Assembly: GCA_022385755.1 (NCBI GenBank)
Contig: MU278359.1
Span: 478,250 to 542,249, forward strand
Reading direction: 5' to 3'
Length of the DNA stretch: 64,000 nucleotides
Origin: Trametopsis cervina
Lineage: Eukaryota; Basidiomycota; Agaricomycetes; Polyporales; Irpicaceae
Shown here piece after piece: positions 48,807 to 59,289 of this stretch; positions within the stretch are counted from its first letter, which is position 1, and each line of letters begins with the position of its first letter. The notes beneath the pieces were generated by a model, which was not told the origin of the DNA, searched no databases, and saw nothing but the letters and a program-made list of their open reading frames with translations. Made by a program: the position numbers and the translations under genes.

Positions 48807-51047
48807 TCATTGGGATCCAGGAGATCCCCTTCTTTCCCAACTGAGGGGACGTGTGTGTGGAAACGTATCATCGCGTACAAGGTAGCTGTTGTCTAAATTC
48901 CCTTCCTCGTCTGTGTCACTGTACGCAGGCTCTTCGCCTGGCGGTTTCGGAGTGAACACGAAACCGCTACGTATGGAGTCCACCAAAGCAGAGATCGGGG
49001 TTTGTACTACGGCTGACAATGCCAGTTTGGAGGTGGCTGGTGGTGTCGCAGGATCAATCATCACACTCGGGTTTGGTGTGAGGATATTTTTGCAGGTATC
49101 AGGAATTTCTTCTATCGGCTCCGCCACCGACTGCGGATCAGTGTGGTTTTGGGGCAGACCATTTGTAGGGCTTGAAGGTAGTGCAATCTCGGATGGCTCG
49201 ATGACTTCGAGTATTTGTTCAGCGGCCGGTTTAGGCTCCGCGACTTGGGGAGTTACGGGCTGGTGTAGTTGTTTGGGCACAGTTGCTGCTTTCGCAGATC
49301 CTTTCAATGTCTTCTTTGGTTGGCCTTTATCCAATTTTCTTGCTTCAGTTCGACGTTGTGCATCAGTATTCGCCTTCATTCGAGCGAGCTGTGACATAGT
49401 CGGCTTATTAATACGGCTGACAGCCTGGTTATCTGGCTCCGTTGAACTCGTTTGCTTCTCAGATTGGTGAGAGGCCTTGATGGTCGAGGGGTGTGTGATG
49501 GGTTTCGGGTGGTGCCGGTGGGTTGATGAGGCGATGAATGTCTCTGGCGGTACGTTTCCCGAGCTTCGTGTCCTGCAGAACTGAGTGGGCCCTGCTGCAG
49601 GTAGAGCGAGCACGGCATCTTTGGTGGATGTTGCACCAGTCATATTGGAGCCATTGGGCCTTACCGGTCCTTTGATCGGCACCGAGGTCTCGCCATTGCT
49701 CTCTTCCAATTCAGGTCGAAGAATCCGTCTCGGTCCTGCAGCACGTTTCTGCGCGGGGTCTTGCACCAGCGGTACATCTGTTACTGCCTGAGAAGCTGTT
49801 GAGGATAGCTCAGGTCTTAGAGGTCCCGTCTTCGGCCGCTGGTAAGGACCATCGGGAGATACACAGGCAAGCTCAGCGGACTCCCATTCATCAGTGTGAT
49901 GGGGATTGCTATGTGGAGGAGGTCGATTGGGCACGACTTTGGGGGGGAGCATGGAAGAAGGTGCAACTGGTCGGACGGAGACGGATCTGGCAGTATGGGT
50001 GGATGTCGCATACGTTCCTGGTCTTTCGGGGGCCCTCTGAACTCCGCGAGAGAGGTGATCAGCCGAGGGATCTGGGCGTGAAGATACAGCATGATTTTGT
50101 GTCCCATACAAGCCACTGTTCCCTGCCGGAGCCCTAAAGCCAAGGTGATTGGAGGTTTGGGAAGCTTCGTACAATATAGCATTTGTGCTAGACGCGGAGT
50201 GCGACGACATGGCGGAAGCCGGGCGCGACGTTGGCTGGGAAAGAGATTGCGATAGGCAGTTGGAAGCAGTTCTTATCCCAAGATATTTTCGCACAGTAGG
50301 GGCAAGGGAGGCTGTAAAGCTAATGGGCGGTGTAAAATACATCCTCAAAAAGGAGCTGGAAACCTACTGGTCAACCCTCTCCGGAAGGAGGACTTGGTAA
50401 GCATCAAATAATTGACGGCCCAACCTCCTGATATCTGCACTCGCATCCGTGGCGGTGACCTTGACCAGTATCTCTACTTCTTTGGCACGATCCACCCTCC
50501 GCAAGTCGGGGGGATTCACGCTATTAAGGCATGTCAGCGCGGCTTCAGCTACAGTGAACCGTAGGGACGTTGATCTATCCTCCACGTTCTGTACCAAGAA
50601 GGGAAGGATGTGTGGTGACTGGGTCGAGGAGATGATGGTATTCAAGCACACTCTAGCATGGCTTGCGAATACCTTATTTGTGCGCGATGACAAAGTTAAT
50701 AACGTTGGTACGAAAATCGAAAGCAGTGGGTCGAACGATCTTCCCAGCTCCGAGGCGGAAACTGTCAAGACATCGACGGCAATGCGTGAAAGGCGAGACC
50801 TTTCAGACATTGCAGCGGCATTTATCTCTTGAGATAGCGAGCGCAATGTTACTACCACGTCTCGCGGTAAATGAGCCGACTCGCGTTCTACGACAGCTTT
50901 GAGCGTGGCCAGAGCACCGGAGATGGCGTCCCACGTGTCCTCATTTTCCTTCAACGCGAGAATTTGCCTTACTTGACGAAGTTCATCAGAAAATGGCTGG
51001 TTAGTCTGCCAAAAGCCTTGATCAGCTTCATTGTGAGTAGTGCGCAT
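48807..51047 (-). CDS. CLASP-like microtubule-associated protein
   Basis: Exons 51047-50368 and 50319-48807, 730 aa. The N-terminal 230 residues form a CLASP_N TOG/HEAT-like array: ALKENEDTWDAISGALATLK, LRSLSQEINAAAMSERSRLS, LTLSSRTNKVFASHARVCLN and VTATDASADIRRLGRQLFDA. The splice (48-nt intron with GTAGGT donor) joins LLPERVDH to FTASLAPTVRKYLGI. The rest is basic, Ser/Pro-rich and disordered, with a charged C-terminus (YSDTDEEGNLDNSYLVRDDT). CLASPs stabilise microtubules and bind CLIPs. It is short for the family (often 1,000 aa or more) and has one TOG-like array. The N-terminal exon could begin further upstream, because sequence before ATG 51047 includes an alternative donor-like GTTAGT. 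Confidence 0.82.
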
Positions 51048-51493
51048 GAAATGAACTAACCATCTGTTGAGAATGACGGTTCACGCTCGTTCATTCGTCG
51101 TGGACTGTGTTCTCCATACCGCTTGCTCAGCTCAGATAAGCGCTACCGGTGAGAGACCGCCCCGGCTGACAGGCGCCAATCACTGCGGAACCCTCGAAAT
51201 ATTTGGGTACGGAAAGATTTGCCTCAACCTCACCTGGACCTCCTACGTTAGTAAGCTAATTGGGATGTCCATCCAGACTGATGGACAAGCTAACTCGGAC
51301 AAAAGGGCTATGTGCCACATACTGCCAGTTAAATACTGAGTCAATATGTGAGTTTCATATGAGGTGAAATCCTCTGACGCTGTCTGTGGCCAGCACTGTA
51401 GGCTTATATCATAGTCATGTGATGCTGTGTATGATAGTAGCCATCAATGATCATTGTCACAGAGACTGATCACATGACATATAGAGATAACTG
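51048..51493. other. CLASP promoter, edge of the repeat island
   Basis: No gene. The 10-bp dyad GTCATGTGAT ... ATCACATGAC (near 51,415 and 51,469) marks the start of sequences rich in ATCACATG/CATGTGAT words that recur at 52.4-52.6 kb. Confidence 0.45.
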
Positions 51494-51687
51494 CTCATCA
51501 GGCTGCTGGGACAAGGTGCTAATAGCCCTCATGTTGTCTATATGTGGTGGCTGCTAATTGCACCCCTCTCTTAGTAGCCTAGGTCACCTACGGCAGCTTA
51601 GAATCAATCAGGTGGTCACTTTGGGATTTCTAGCAGGTTACCCTAGGCTGATCTGGGAGACCTATAGAATAGCTTGGTAGACCACAG
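51494..51687 (+). repeat. Dispersed direct repeat, left copy
   Basis: About 194 bp, beginning CTCATCAGGCTGCTGGGACA and ending CTTGGTAGACCACAG. The same unit, by eye about 85-90% identical, recurs at 63,716-63,908 in the same orientation. It is non-coding in both places. Confidence 0.8.
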
Positions 51688-51691
51688 CCAA

Positions 51692-51744
51692 ACTTGGTGA
51701 GCAGGCTGGCAAGCAGCAGGTTACGATTCCTGAGGCCTTTATAT
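51692..51744 (+). repeat. 53-bp inverted repeat, left arm
   Basis: The 53-bp word starting ACTTGGTGAGCAGGCTGGCA and ending GAGGCCTTTATAT has its reverse complement at 54,010-54,062 with two mismatches. The interval 51,745-52,257 between this arm and the first repeat module is AT-rich and holds only an uninterpretable 90-codon frame at 51,810. Confidence 0.75.
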
Positions 51745-52257
51745 TACGATTCCTGAGGTACGAAGTAGAATCGTTCCAATAACACTTGGCACATTGACAT
51801 CTTGCAACAGTGACATTTTTGTCCCTATGCGTGGGAATTTTGATTGGAATACACTTTTATAAGCATGTTTTGTTACCATTTTGTATGGTTTTGATGGCAT
51901 TAGTAGCAGTTATTGACCCATTAGCAATTTGTGTGATTGAGCGCTTATTTGAGGCTACAAAACTTCCTCGATTTTTACAGCCTCCCCATGTCAGAGTTTC
52001 TCGACAAATTATATATCCACATGTAGCCATGACAGTGAGCTACACTGTGGTCACCTTTATTAAGGAAACCATGCAGAATTGAGAGCAGAAGATGAGAAAC
52101 ACATATGCCCTTTTTGGGAAATATGCGCCCAACTTTGATGGGACTCGGTTTGGCTCATAAAACACTTATATTGAAGAGCCCCCCTCATCTGAAGTGTATT
52201 CTATGCCTTAGTGTTGTTCTATGGACCATAAGTGATTGCATTGTCAATGTTTTTCGA

Positions 52258-52371
52258 GTATTTTGTGTTTTCTGAGCTTAAAATAATGCAGCTACAGCAA
52301 TGCCGTACATAGTAGGAGGATCAGATTAGATAAGCGCACACCTTCTATCTTGGGAAGTCAAACTCCCATGG
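52258..52371 (+). repeat. Recurrent module, copy A
   Basis: First of five copies of an about 105-115-bp module whose core reads TTTCTGAGCTTAATAATGCA then GCTACAGC, (A)TCAGATTAGATAAGCGCAC and a CACATTTGGAAGT block. Copy A is the most diverged. The other copies lie in the palindrome at 53.2-54.7 kb. Confidence 0.65.
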
Positions 52372-52750
52372 CCTGTCTACACCTTTACATGTCTGCCTTT
52401 GATTCAATACTCAAGCTATAACAGCTATGTAACATCTCAGACATATGATCACATGTATTACATAATGTGTTCTAATTTTAGTGCATTTTGCCACATTTTA
52501 TTAAACTCTGTAGAAAGCATTTTGTGCATTTGTTTGCAAAAGAATGCAATTTGTGAGATCACATGACCGTGGGAGAGTAATGTGATCATGTGACATGGGG
52601 TTACTAAGCCTTCCAGAATTTCTGGTGATTGTTCCATATTTGTCCAGATTTTATTGGAGGCTCTACAGCTGTTTTTAGCGAAAACAGGCCCAAAAAGACC
52701 AAATAAGCCCAAACAGAGACTGCCAGTATCATCCTAATGCCCTCAGCTCA

Positions 52751-52782
52751 TGTCGAAGCGCCAACATGCTGGCGCTTCGACA
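52751..52782. repeat. Perfect 13-bp hairpin
   Basis: TGTCGAAGCGCCA and its exact reverse complement are separated by six bases (ACATGC). It is GC-rich inside AT-rich surroundings and lies about 40 bp beyond the B-box end of the SINE-like sequence. Confidence 0.8.
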
Positions 52783-52799
52783 CGATGTGATGTAAACAT

Positions 52800-52900
52800 A
52801 CTTAGGTCAATTCACTGGACTGAGCCGGAGTTGAACCAGCAGCCTTGGGACTGAACAAAACAAGGTCAGTAAACCACTGGGCTATGCAGACACAGTAACA
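52800..52900 (-). mobile_element. tRNA-derived SINE-like sequence
   Basis: Minus-strand Pol III promoter boxes are both intact: A box TAGCCCAGTGG (52884-52874) and B box GGTTCAACTCC (52837-52827), correctly spaced. The T arm pairs perfectly (GCTGG with CCGGC) and an anticodon-like stem CCTTG/CAAGG exists but with a 13-nt loop. The acceptor ends do not pair, so it is not a working tRNA. This is the usual look of a tRNA-derived SINE head or tRNA pseudogene. Confidence 0.55.
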
Positions 52901-52935
52901 GAGTGATGTAAATCAAGTCAGTATCAGTATGAAGC

Positions 52936-53215
52936 ATTTGTTAATAAGTAACTACTACTGTATTACTGGATAAACAAAAGTTGTTACTGGGTAAGTAAAG
53001 GTTTGTTATTGAGTAAGTGGAGGTATATTATGCAGTAAGTAGAAGTTATTACTAAGTAAGTAGAACTTGTTATCAAGTAAGTAGAGACTGTTATCAAGTA
53101 AACAGAAGTTGTTATTAAGTAAGTAGACATTGTTACCGAGTAAGTAATACTTGTTATTAAGTATATATAATTTATTACAAATAAGTAAATGGAGTAAGTA
53201 ACATTTGTTACTGGA
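52936..53215. repeat. About 21-bp minisatellite, 12 or so copies
   Basis: Tandem units such as AGTAAGTAGAACTTGTTATC and AGTAAGTAGACATTGTTACC, 20-22 bp long, with drift at the ends. Open frames on the minus strand here are Tyr/Leu/Asn repeats of the minisatellite, not genes. It abuts the left palindrome arm. Confidence 0.85.
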
Positions 53216-54700
53216 TAAGCAATGCTTACTGACCGAAATAGGCGCCCATATTTGACCCCTCCAGAAGGTACCCATGGTATAGTACACTGTGTTAGAATCA
53301 ACACTAACAGTATTGCGGAAAAATTGAAGTCTCTAGGGCCAAAATAAACTTGCCCAAATGCGGAAATATGGTCTCAATTTCGATGTTTTGGCAGTATTTT
53401 GCACTTTCTGAGCTCAATAATGCAGCTACAGCGTAGCAATGACATCAGATTAGCTAAGCGGACGTTTTCCACATTTGGAAGTGGTTTTCCCACGGTCAAT
53501 AAATTGACTGTAGAGCTCCAAATAAAATCCAGAAAAATCCGGAAAAATCACATTAAACTCTGAACAGCCTATAGAACCATTCATATATCTTTATTTGCAC
53601 TTCTAAAGTCATGACACTCTTAAAATCCCATGCTTTGGCTATGTTTAGCACTTTCTGAGCTTAATAATATAGCTACAGCAAAATGGTTTGTAGTAATGAC
53701 ATCAGATTACATAAGTGCACATTTTCCACATTTGGAAGTCCTTTTCCCACAGCTTATAAATCAGCTGTGAAGTCTTAAATCAATTTCAAAAAATTCCCAT
53801 AAATTTCATACAATCTTTAAAGTCCTTTATGAGTCCTTTTAATACATAGTTATAGTTATGTGACCTTTCAAATTACTTTGATAGTGGGTAACACATTACA
53901 TAATGTGTGTTTTTTCACTATCAGATCATTTGGATCCATAAAAAAAGCAGAAAAGTTGCTGTATTCTAAACCAAAACAGTTGATTGATGTATTGCATATA
54001 TTTTATGACATATAAAGGCCTCAGGAATCGTAACCTGCCGCTTGCCGGCCTGCTCACCAAGTGTCTTAAGATATTTCCAGCAAATCAAGCAACTGTTTCT
54101 ACTTTTTTATGGATAAAAATGATTACTTTACAGTCAATTGATAGACTGTGGGAAAAAGATGTCCCAATGTGAAAAATGTGTGCTCATGCAATCTGATGTC
54201 ATCACTACAAACCATTTTGCTGTAGCTATATTACTAAGCTCAGAAAGTTTGAAACATAGTCAAAACATCACATTTTAAGAGCGTCATGACTGTAGAAGTG
54301 CAAATGAAGATGTATAAATGGCTCTATAGACTGTAAAAACTTTAATGTGATTTTTCCGGATTTTTCTGGATTTTATTTGAAGCTGTACAGTCAATTTATT
54401 GACCGTAAGAAAACCACTTCCAAATGTGGAAAACGTCCGCTTAGCTAATTTGATGTCATTGCTATAAGCAGTTTTGCTGTAGCTGCATTATTGAGCTTAG
54501 AAAGTGCAAAATACTGTCAAAACATCGAAATTGAGACCATATTTCCGCATTTGGGCAAGTTTATTTTGGCTCTAGAGACTTTGATTTTCAAGCAATACTG
54601 TTAGTGTTGATTCTAACACAGTGTACTATACCTTCTGGAGTGGTCAAATATGAGTGCCTATTTCAGTCAGTAAGCATTGCTTATTCAATAACAAATTGTA
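53199..54700. repeat. 1.5 kb imperfect palindrome with recurrent modules
   Basis: Left arm 53,199-53,775 and right arm 54,124-54,700 are reverse complements, by eye more than 80% identical with small indels. For example TTAGAATCAACACTAACAGT on the left is mirrored on the right. Pairing resumes inside (53,931-53,965 with about 54,080-54,115), so the left arm carries an extra about 150 bp. Each arm holds two modules: copies B (53,395-53,498) and C (53,641-53,752) on plus, copies D (54,147-54,252) and E (54,405-54,515) on minus. No transposase frame is seen, so it resembles a foldback or non-autonomous DNA element. Confidence 0.75.
54010..54062 (-). repeat. 53-bp inverted repeat, right arm
   Basis: Reverse complement of 51,692-51,744 (51 of 53 bases). 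It sits in the centre of the 1.5 kb palindrome. The pair would bound a 2.37 kb segment; I saw no target-site duplication. Confidence 0.75.
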
Positions 54701-54794
54701 AGTGTTTGCCCTCAAATCCTTACGTTCCCTGCTGATGTAAGTTTGACTGAATCTATTTGGAACCTACAAGGTGTACAGGAGTAAAGTAAAAGGT

Positions 54795-54892
54795 GGAGAT
54801 CTCCTACAGAGATCTCCCACGTATATATGTAGATCTAGAGCTGTACAGTGCCTAGATCTAGAGTTGTACAGTACCTAGATCTACGATTCTAC
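54795..54892. repeat. 23-bp tandem repeats with GAGATCTC palindromes
   Basis: GGAGATCTCC recurs, then 23-bp units beginning AGATCTAGAGCTGTACAGTG (54,831), AGATCTAGAGTTGTACAGTA (54,854) and a partial AGATCTACG (54,877). Near the right edge of the palindromic region. Confidence 0.6.
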
Positions 54893-55009
54893 TGGCCAAT
54901 GCCCAAGTACTCAGTCCAACCCTAGCCCGTGCTACATCTCCCTTATACATTCCCCCCAGACGAAACCCAGGGGTGAAGTCAATAGTAAAGGTGCGTACAT
55001 ACTTACATT

Positions 55010-56010
55010 TGTAAATCTGGGAATGGGCCGTCCATCCTCATATCTCCCCATTCACTGTCCTCCAATTCCTCCGCGCGTTCCTCGCTGTGACCAGTATCTG
55101 TGTGCAAATGAATGTCTTCTTTGGCTGGAGGCCGAGTAGATTGACGTGCACTTGTAGACCATCCTCAGGAGCAGGTGCCTGTTGAGTATCCAACCCTCTT
55201 CGCGGTCCATCGTTTTTGTTTGATACGGTCATATGCCTTTTGTCTATGGGCTTTGGTCTGTGGCTCAACTCACTCAGCCCACAAGAGGTGCGTCATGGGA
55301 CGCCTGAGGATAGAGTGGTGGATGTCGTTTCGAGCCTCCACCAGAATGCGATTGGCCCAAGCTACAACTTTTGTCCAGTGTTCCCATGCCATTAGGTTGC
55401 ATGCCATTCGGGCTACGAAGCACAGTACCTCTGCTTCTGACATGCTTTGGGGCATGTTTCACGCATCTCGTGTTTCTATCATTGTCCATGGTAATAGTCG
55501 CCGCGACCGATCCATATCCCTGACAAGGTGAACATCCTTCTCGTGATGTGGCCGATTCCCATTGATCCTCCTGTCGTATTTTTCTCCTACCATGGAGGTC
55601 GTGCCTATTGGAAACCCTATTCTCTCTGCTTTAGAGATTTTGCTGGTGCCAATTGACGGCCAATTGGGAATGCCTCGTGGGTAGAAAAGGACCTCCTGCA
55701 GTGTCCATTCTTGTCCTGTGAATGGGTTGAGATGTTCTACCTCTGGTGGGGACGGGGGAAATTCTTGTCCGAGGTTAATAAGCTGTTCATATACAATTTT
55801 GAATTTGCCCGGCTACTTTTCTGTGAGGGGGATGGGCCTCCTGTCGTTGTCGTATTTGTGGAAGTAGTTTTGTATGATGTCTGTCACAAACGGGGCATCT
55901 ACTTGTTTGTTCCTAGGACTCTCTGCGGTAACACCACCAGTGGTCAGTCTGGTAATTGAACGTCCATCGGTTCTGCCAGTGGGGATGGGTGAGAGATGTG
56001 AGACGAGAGG
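55010..56010 (-). pseudogene. Decayed ORF of unknown, probably transposon-linked family
   Basis: Read on the minus strand from about 56,000, a long frame is coherent protein: DAPFVTDIIQNYFHKYDNDR, then TEK-stop-PGKF, FPPSPPEVEHLNPFTGQEWT, GIPNWPSIGTSKISKAERIG, RLLPWTMIETRDA-stop-NMP, VLCFVARMACNLMAWEHWTK and RILVEARNDIHHSILRRPMT. In-frame stops at about 55,816 (TAG) and 55,455 (TGA) and a later frame break kill it. Trp-rich context suggests both stops were TGG. No named domain was recognised. Confidence 0.5.
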
Positions 56011-56198
56011 GAGGGGCCAAGCGATGTGTCTCGATCCACATCCATAGTACTGGTGTCTGGAAGGTGTGTCTCCCCTAGCTGGTGTGGTTGCTCCCCCGAG
56101 AATGATATGCGCTCTTGCAAAGGTTGTGCTACATCCTTGCCTTTCCCTTTACCTGACAGGGAAGGGGAAGTTGAGTAAAAGTCTTCACTCTCCGTACG

Positions 56199-57260
56199 TC
56201 AGGCCCAGGTACGTTCACACTTCATGGCGGATTTATACCGTCGACAGCGCTCCACCGCGGGATCCTCCTCGTCATATTCATCCTCACGCGAGTAGACAGT
56301 GCTCGAGAGGATGTACAAGCCGATCTTGACGTGTAGCTCGTCATCCATGAATGCCGCCGCTGAGTTGGACCAGGTGTTAGGGTGAGTGTCACCCCTCGCC
56401 GCGAGTGCGCGCTGCATCTGCTCCATCACGCACTCCAAATACGTCACTTGGGCTGGCAGATCAGCGACCTCATTGTCATATGTAGGAGCAGGCACACTAG
56501 ATGGAGGGAGGACGGGCGGTGCCACCACTTGCGCCGGGGGTGTGGCATAGTCAGTGCGTTCGTAGGCTGCGCCAGGGTTAACTCATGTGCTTGAGGTTGT
56601 GCCACTAAGTCCCATTCCGTGCGTGCGCGGTCAATGGTGGCCTGCATCTTGTTCAGGGAGATGAAACCGCGATCAGCCAAATAGCAGATCCAGTCGTCTT
56701 CCTCCGCGTCACACACTGTGTCCCAGCTACTGCCCATGTCACTTGTCAGCCTGTGCCCAAGCCAGTTGCTGCATTGTGTGTAGCTGGCATCGTGCAGCAC
56801 GACGCACGTGGCGGGCACGTATTTCCATGATGGCGCGGTCACCCGTGGCGCGCATGCAGTGCTCGATGATGCTGAGCAGTGACGGGCATGACTCCGGCTC
56901 TGACGACAGGGGCTCGAAGATATCGAGCGGCGACGACGTGGAGACGGAGACAACACATGTTGCCTGCAACGAGGACTGATGCTCAATGATACCGAGCGAG
57001 AGTGGTTGATGGACCGTTTGTGATGGCGCTGATGGCTCGCATCTGAGGTGTGCGTGCGGAAACAGCCATGCGACCATGTGCAATGTCGAGCACTGAAGGT
57101 GGGCATGTTGCAGATGCTGCTCGATGTGATCAAGTGTATGGAGGAAGTACTCTATGTTACCAAGCAGGTAGCGGGGCGAGGGTGGCAAGAGTGTGCATGA
57201 TGGCAGAAAGAAAAGAGATGAAAGGAAAGGTGAGAAAAGAAGGTTGAGTGCGCGCTGCAC
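56199..57260 (-). pseudogene. Degenerate gag-like retroelement ORF
   Basis: Minus-strand fragments in different frames: an N-terminal His/Leu-rich piece (RYLLGNIEYFLHTLDHIEQH, 57,260-56,739) and a C-terminal helical, acidic piece (VADLPAQVTYLECVMEQMQR, later STVYSREDEYDEEDPAVERC, 56,528-56,199). The size, charge pattern and position next to a gypsy pol suggest a Gag-like protein of a second element copy. No zinc knuckle is visible. Function is inferred from context only. Confidence 0.4.
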
Positions 57261-57517
57261 GTGGGAGTGGGCGCTATCAGTTTGGTGGGTCTAAGATAAA
57301 GGGAAATCTAATCTATGGAGATCTAATCTAATCAAATTCTGTAATGGTTTTATCTTATCTATGATTTTTTGACGCTTGTTGTATTGTTTTCTGTGTTGTT
57401 TGTCATTGTACTCTACATTTAATGTGATGTCAGGTTTCCCTGCTATCTATATGTGTTACAAATATCTTTTGTCTATTTGTTTTATTTCTTTATTTTGTAT
57501 GTATTTACTGAATTATA

Positions 57518-58954
57518 TTATGGGAGGTGGGACACTGAAGATACACCCTGTGGTTCCAGGTATAAGTCTAGGGCGTGAGCGGCGTTGACATGTTCTAAAG
57601 GCTCCCAGGTTATGTCTTCCAAGTTTCACCATACCTTGAATTTTAGGGTTCGCCCATTGTGGTAGTGGTCGACAATTTCGTCAACGTGATACTCTTTTTT
57701 GGCGTACATACCCATGTTGTATGGGGTCATCGTAGTGCATTCGGGGAATATTGCATTGTCGTTAGGTTTGTAGCATCTAAGGTGGCTGATGTGAAAGGTG
57801 CTGTGCACGCGACGTACTTTTTGGTCGTCTGGCAAGTCCAGTTGATACATAGACGTCCGAGGGAAAGCCTTGAGGACGGAGTAAGGTCCAATGAACTTAG
57901 GTAGGAGTTTCTTTGCTTGACTGTGAGGGAGTTGAAGGTTGGCGGTGGACAGATACACCAGTTTACCTTCCGTGATAGGCTGCCATTTGCCGCCCTTAAC
58001 ATTTTTGTCCCTCCTTCTTTCATTTGCATAGTATGTCTGGAGTGTCCAATTCTCTATTATGTGGTTGCGGGCTTGCTCCAGATGCTCCATGACCTGCATC
58101 GTGAATTGCTGCACCCCTGGCATCTCCAAAACGGGTATCGAGGTGATCATGCGTAGGAGGTGTCCGTTATTCAATTCGAAAGGGGTGAATCCTGTAGTGC
58201 TGCTGACCATGGAATTCAAAGCAAACTCCACAATGGGTAGCTTCTCCACCCAGTCAGTCTGGTCTGAACGCATCATCCCTCGAAGTATCTGAGATATAGA
58301 TCTGTTCACTTGTTCAGTGACGCTATCTGTTTGGGGGTGGAAGACAGTAGATATAAGGAGCCTTGTGCCAGGAAGACAGTGAGTCTCTTGCCAAAACTTG
58401 GATATGAATTTAGAATCATGGTCAGACATGATGGAGTCCGCGATTCCGTGAAGGCAAACAATTTCTTTGACATACAGCCATGCTAGCTCAGACGCAGTCA
58501 CTTTAGTGGTGACGGGGATTAAGTGGACCTGTACAGTAAGTCTGCATATAACAACTCACAGGTAGTCATAGCCCCTGCTGCGCGGGAATGGACCTAGGAA
58601 GTCCATGGCTATTGAAGACCAAGGTTGTACCGAGATTGGCAGCAAATGCAGGAGTCCCGCAGGCATCTGGCTCAATGTCTTGGTGGTTTGACAGATATCA
58701 CAGCTTGCACAGAATTTCTCCACCTCCCGTCCTAGTCCTGGCCACCAATACCACCTACAGATGTAGTCTGACATTTTCCAGTGTCCGAAGTGTCCGAGGG
58801 TTGTGTGTGCGGCATTGATAATTTGCCCAGTGATAGATTCCTTCCCTTTCTTTCTGCGGGGCACGCATATCACTTCTGTGTCCATGCGATTCCTCGTCCA
58901 TAGTACTCCGTCTTTCTCCATGAAGGATGGGTGCTCGCCGATCGAGCGTTGCAC
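57518..58954 (-). pseudogene. Gypsy integrase with disrupted chromodomain
   Basis: Zinc-binding HHCC region: HTTLGHFGHWKMSDYICRWY then CASCDICQTTK. Catalytic core: MDFLGPFPRSRGYDYL (first Asp), SDHDSKFISKFWQE (second Asp) and FHPQTDSVTEQVNRSI (Glu). The frame is continuous except for TGA at 58,558-58,556 and TGA at 57,628-57,626. The second stop interrupts a C-terminal chromodomain (YHVDEIVDHYHNGRTLKFKV, W-stop-NLEDITWEPLE) that runs on to 57,518. Confidence 0.85.
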
Positions 58955-59289
58955 TTTACTGAATAGGGTGTTCTCGGCGTATCCCTCTGTGAGTTCTGAG
59001 TGCCACTCAGCCGCATTCGAGATAAGCTCAGGGAGTGGGGCTTTGTCTTTGGAGGTTCCATGAGGCGTGGGTCCTCTCTGTTGTCATAGAGCTCTTCTGC
59101 TTCCCATGTGTGTTCTTCTGAATCATTCCCACTTACTCGTTGGCTATGTAACCTCTTAATCTCCTTGCGGAGTTGTAGAAGTTCTCGTTTGTGCTCGGTA
59201 GGTAGTTCTTCCCCTTCAGGGTCGAACTTTGCATCCGCATTGACATAATCGTCGTAGATATGTTTCTCCCCATCTCTATCGTTTTCGAA

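Noticed and set aside
51810..52082. 90-codon plus-strand frame (FLSLCVGILIGIHFYKHVLL...) in the repeat island
   Set aside because: It looks protein-like but has no recognisable domain and lies in repetitive AT-rich DNA; kept only as a remark.
52984..53304. Overlapping minus-strand open frames rich in Tyr, Leu and Asn
   Set aside because: They are translations of the 21-bp minisatellite in two frames; the periodicity explains them completely.
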